A stretch of 5,838 nucleotides of DNA from Candidatus Omnitrophota bacterium (lineage in GTDB: Bacteria > Omnitrophota > Gorgyraeia > JAFGHF01), in assembly GCA_024543015.1 (NCBI GenBank), contig JAMXCY010000074.1:1-5838 (forward strand), read 5' to 3'. Below are positions 4,896 to 5,838 of the stretch, one piece after another. The stretch's first letter is position 1; the number at the start of each line of letters is the position of its first letter. Below the pieces are notes generated by a model. The model had not been told where the DNA came from and ran no database searches. It saw nothing but the letters and a program-made list of their open reading frames with translations. A program made the position numbers and the translations under genes.

Positions 4896-5838
4896 ACCAG
4901 GCCTGCCTTCAAGAGATCTTGTACATCTAAAAGCCCAATAGGCTTACCCTGATTATCTACAACAGGAAGCTCATCTATCTTTTTGCTCTGTAATATCCCC
5001 AAGGCTTCGGCAGCTAAACTATCTTCTTTAATCGTAGTAGGGTTTTTAGTCATTGCATCCTTTATTTTGCTCATAGATAAATTGGGGTTCTCTTCCAGAT
5101 GGCGCCTGAGATCTCCATCCGTAAATATTCCCACGAGATTACCTTTTTTATCAACAACACTGGCACTACCTGCGCGGGCAGTGGTAATGGCTAAAAGTAC
5201 ATCTTTGACTAGAGTACCTTCTTTTACTAAAGGGTTACTAGGGCCCTTACGCATTATGTCCTTTACTTTAAGCAAAAGCCTCTTGCCCAAATTGCCTCCG
5301 GGATGAAAAAAGGCAAACTCCTCTTTCTTCAGGCCCTTCTTTTCTAAAACCGCTATAGCCAGGGCATCCCCCATTGCCAACATCGCTGTAGTGCTGGCAG
5401 TAGGAACTAGTCCTAAAGGGCAGGCCTCTTCACGCACACTTACGTCCAGTGTAATATCGCTGTTTTTGGCCAGCGTAGATTTTAGATTGCCGGTTAAAGA
5501 GATAAGCTTAACCCCGATCTTTTTGATTGTGGGCAAAAGGCGCAAGATTTCTTCTGTTTCTCCGCTACTGGAGACGGCTATGACTACATCCTTTCTGATC
5601 ACCCGGCCTAAATCACCGTGAATGGCCTCAGCCGGATGCAACCAAAGACTGGGATGGCCGATAGAAGAAAGGGTAGCTGAAATCTTCTGGCCAATTATTC
5701 CTGCTTTACCCATACCCGTGACCACAATCCTACCCTTACAAGCATAGAGATATTCAACAGCTCTCTGGAAGTTTACGTCTAGGCGCTTGATCAAACTAGA
5801 TATGGCTTCAGCTTCAACTCTTAAAACCTCTTTTGCCC
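4892..5838 (-). CDS. kdsD: D-arabinose 5-phosphate isomerase KdsD, 5' end outside the window
   Basis: KdsD converts ribulose-5-phosphate to arabinose-5-phosphate, the first committed step to Kdo for LPS. The frame stays open to the window edge. The TTG at 5792-5794 is not the start, because the upstream codons encode AKEVLRVEAEAISS, which aligns with the conserved N-terminal helix of KdsD; by comparison with E. coli (328 residues) about 10-15 residues are missing. Counting from the first full codon (5834-5836), the SIS sugar-isomerase domain spans about 30-170, with K44 in GMGKAG, H73 in HPAEAIHGDLG, E96 in SSSGETEEI, E137 in EEACPLGL and H178 in FFHPGGNLG. These correspond to K59, H88, E111, E152 and H193 of E. 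coli KdsD. Two CBS domains follow (about 192-250 and 258-314), each with the expected hydrophobic pattern (VVDKKGNLVGIFTDGDLRR; ELPVVDNQGKPIGLLDVQDL). GutQ-type paralogues share this layout, but the adjacent kdsC favours KdsD. Confidence 0.94.
   Translation of the reverse strand, partial: AKEVLRVEAEAISSLIKRLDVNFQRAVEYLYACKGRIVVTGMGKAGIIGQKISATLSSIGHPSLWLHPAEAIHGDLGRVIRKDVVIAVSSSGETEEILRLLPTIKKIGVKLISLTGNLKSTLAKNSDITLDVSVREEACPLGLVPTASTTAMLAMGDALAIAVLEKKGLKKEEFAFFHPGGNLGKRLLLKVKDIMRKGPSNPLVKEGTLVKDVLLAITTARAGSASVVDKKGNLVGIFTDGDLRRHLEENPNLSMSKIKDAMTKNPTTIKEDSLAAEALGILQSKKIDELPVVDNQGKPIGLLDVQDLLKAGLV

Larger units (their letters stand above)
1..5838 (-). other. Single-direction operon segment kdsD-kdsC-lptCA-lptB-tig-clpP-aminotransferase
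   Basis: All seven genes share one strand. From upstream to downstream the junctions are a 4-base overlap, then gaps of 6, 4, 6, 16 and 13 bases. None holds a rho-independent terminator or space for a full promoter, so co-transcription is likely, although promoters inside coding regions cannot be excluded. The transcript probably starts upstream of 5838 and continues below position 1. The grouping joins Kdo synthesis, LPS export and cytoplasmic protein quality control. Confidence 0.75.

Noticed and set aside
4513..5621. Several plus-strand open frames (4513-4815, 4983-5306, 5391-5621) and a shorter one at 3991-4182
   Set aside because: All are antisense to kdsC, kdsD or the LptC/LptA-like gene, whose minus-strand products have intact family motifs. 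None of these shadows shows a recognisable protein.
5792..5794. TTG as a possible start codon of kdsD
   Set aside because: The codons upstream of it, to the window edge, encode the conserved N-terminal helix of KdsD (AKEVLRVEAEA), so TTG is an internal leucine codon and the gene is cut by the window.

Overview
The window is a tightly packed stretch of bacterial chromosome in which every gene reads on the minus strand. In transcription order (high to low coordinates) these are kdsD (5' end cut by the window), kdsC, an lptC-lptA fusion, lptB, tig (trigger factor), clpP and a class V aminotransferase (3' end cut by the window). The largest gap between genes is 16 bases and one pair overlaps as ATGA. 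There is no stretch over 300 bases without a gene, and no intergenic space for a separate promoter or terminator. The whole window therefore reads as one operon segment. No RNA gene, mobile element, CRISPR array or long repeat was seen.

The upstream half (about 2696-5838) serves lipopolysaccharide. KdsD makes arabinose-5-phosphate and KdsC dephosphorylates Kdo-8-phosphate, so both belong to Kdo synthesis for the LPS inner core. The LptC/LptA-like protein and the LptB ATPase belong to the Lpt machine that moves finished LPS to the outer membrane. The downstream half (about 1030-2689) holds protein quality control: a ribosome-associated chaperone and the ClpP protease. The last gene (1-1016) is a PLP enzyme of the alanine-glyoxylate/serine-pyruvate aminotransferase type.

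The host is a diderm, LPS-making bacterium. LptC and LptA fused in one lipoprotein-like chain, tig-clpP placed straight after lptB, and an aminotransferase placed after clpP do not match the usual proteobacterial order (lptB followed by rpoN and hpf; clpP followed by clpX). This suggests an uncultured or deep-branching lineage. Candidatus Omnitrophota is my guess from general impression, at low confidence.

The two most notable features are a trigger factor with its FKBP-like PPIase domain cleanly missing, and the LptC-LptA fusion behind a lipoprotein-type signal. I found no sign of a wholly new system. The genes are housekeeping genes with unusual architectures and order.
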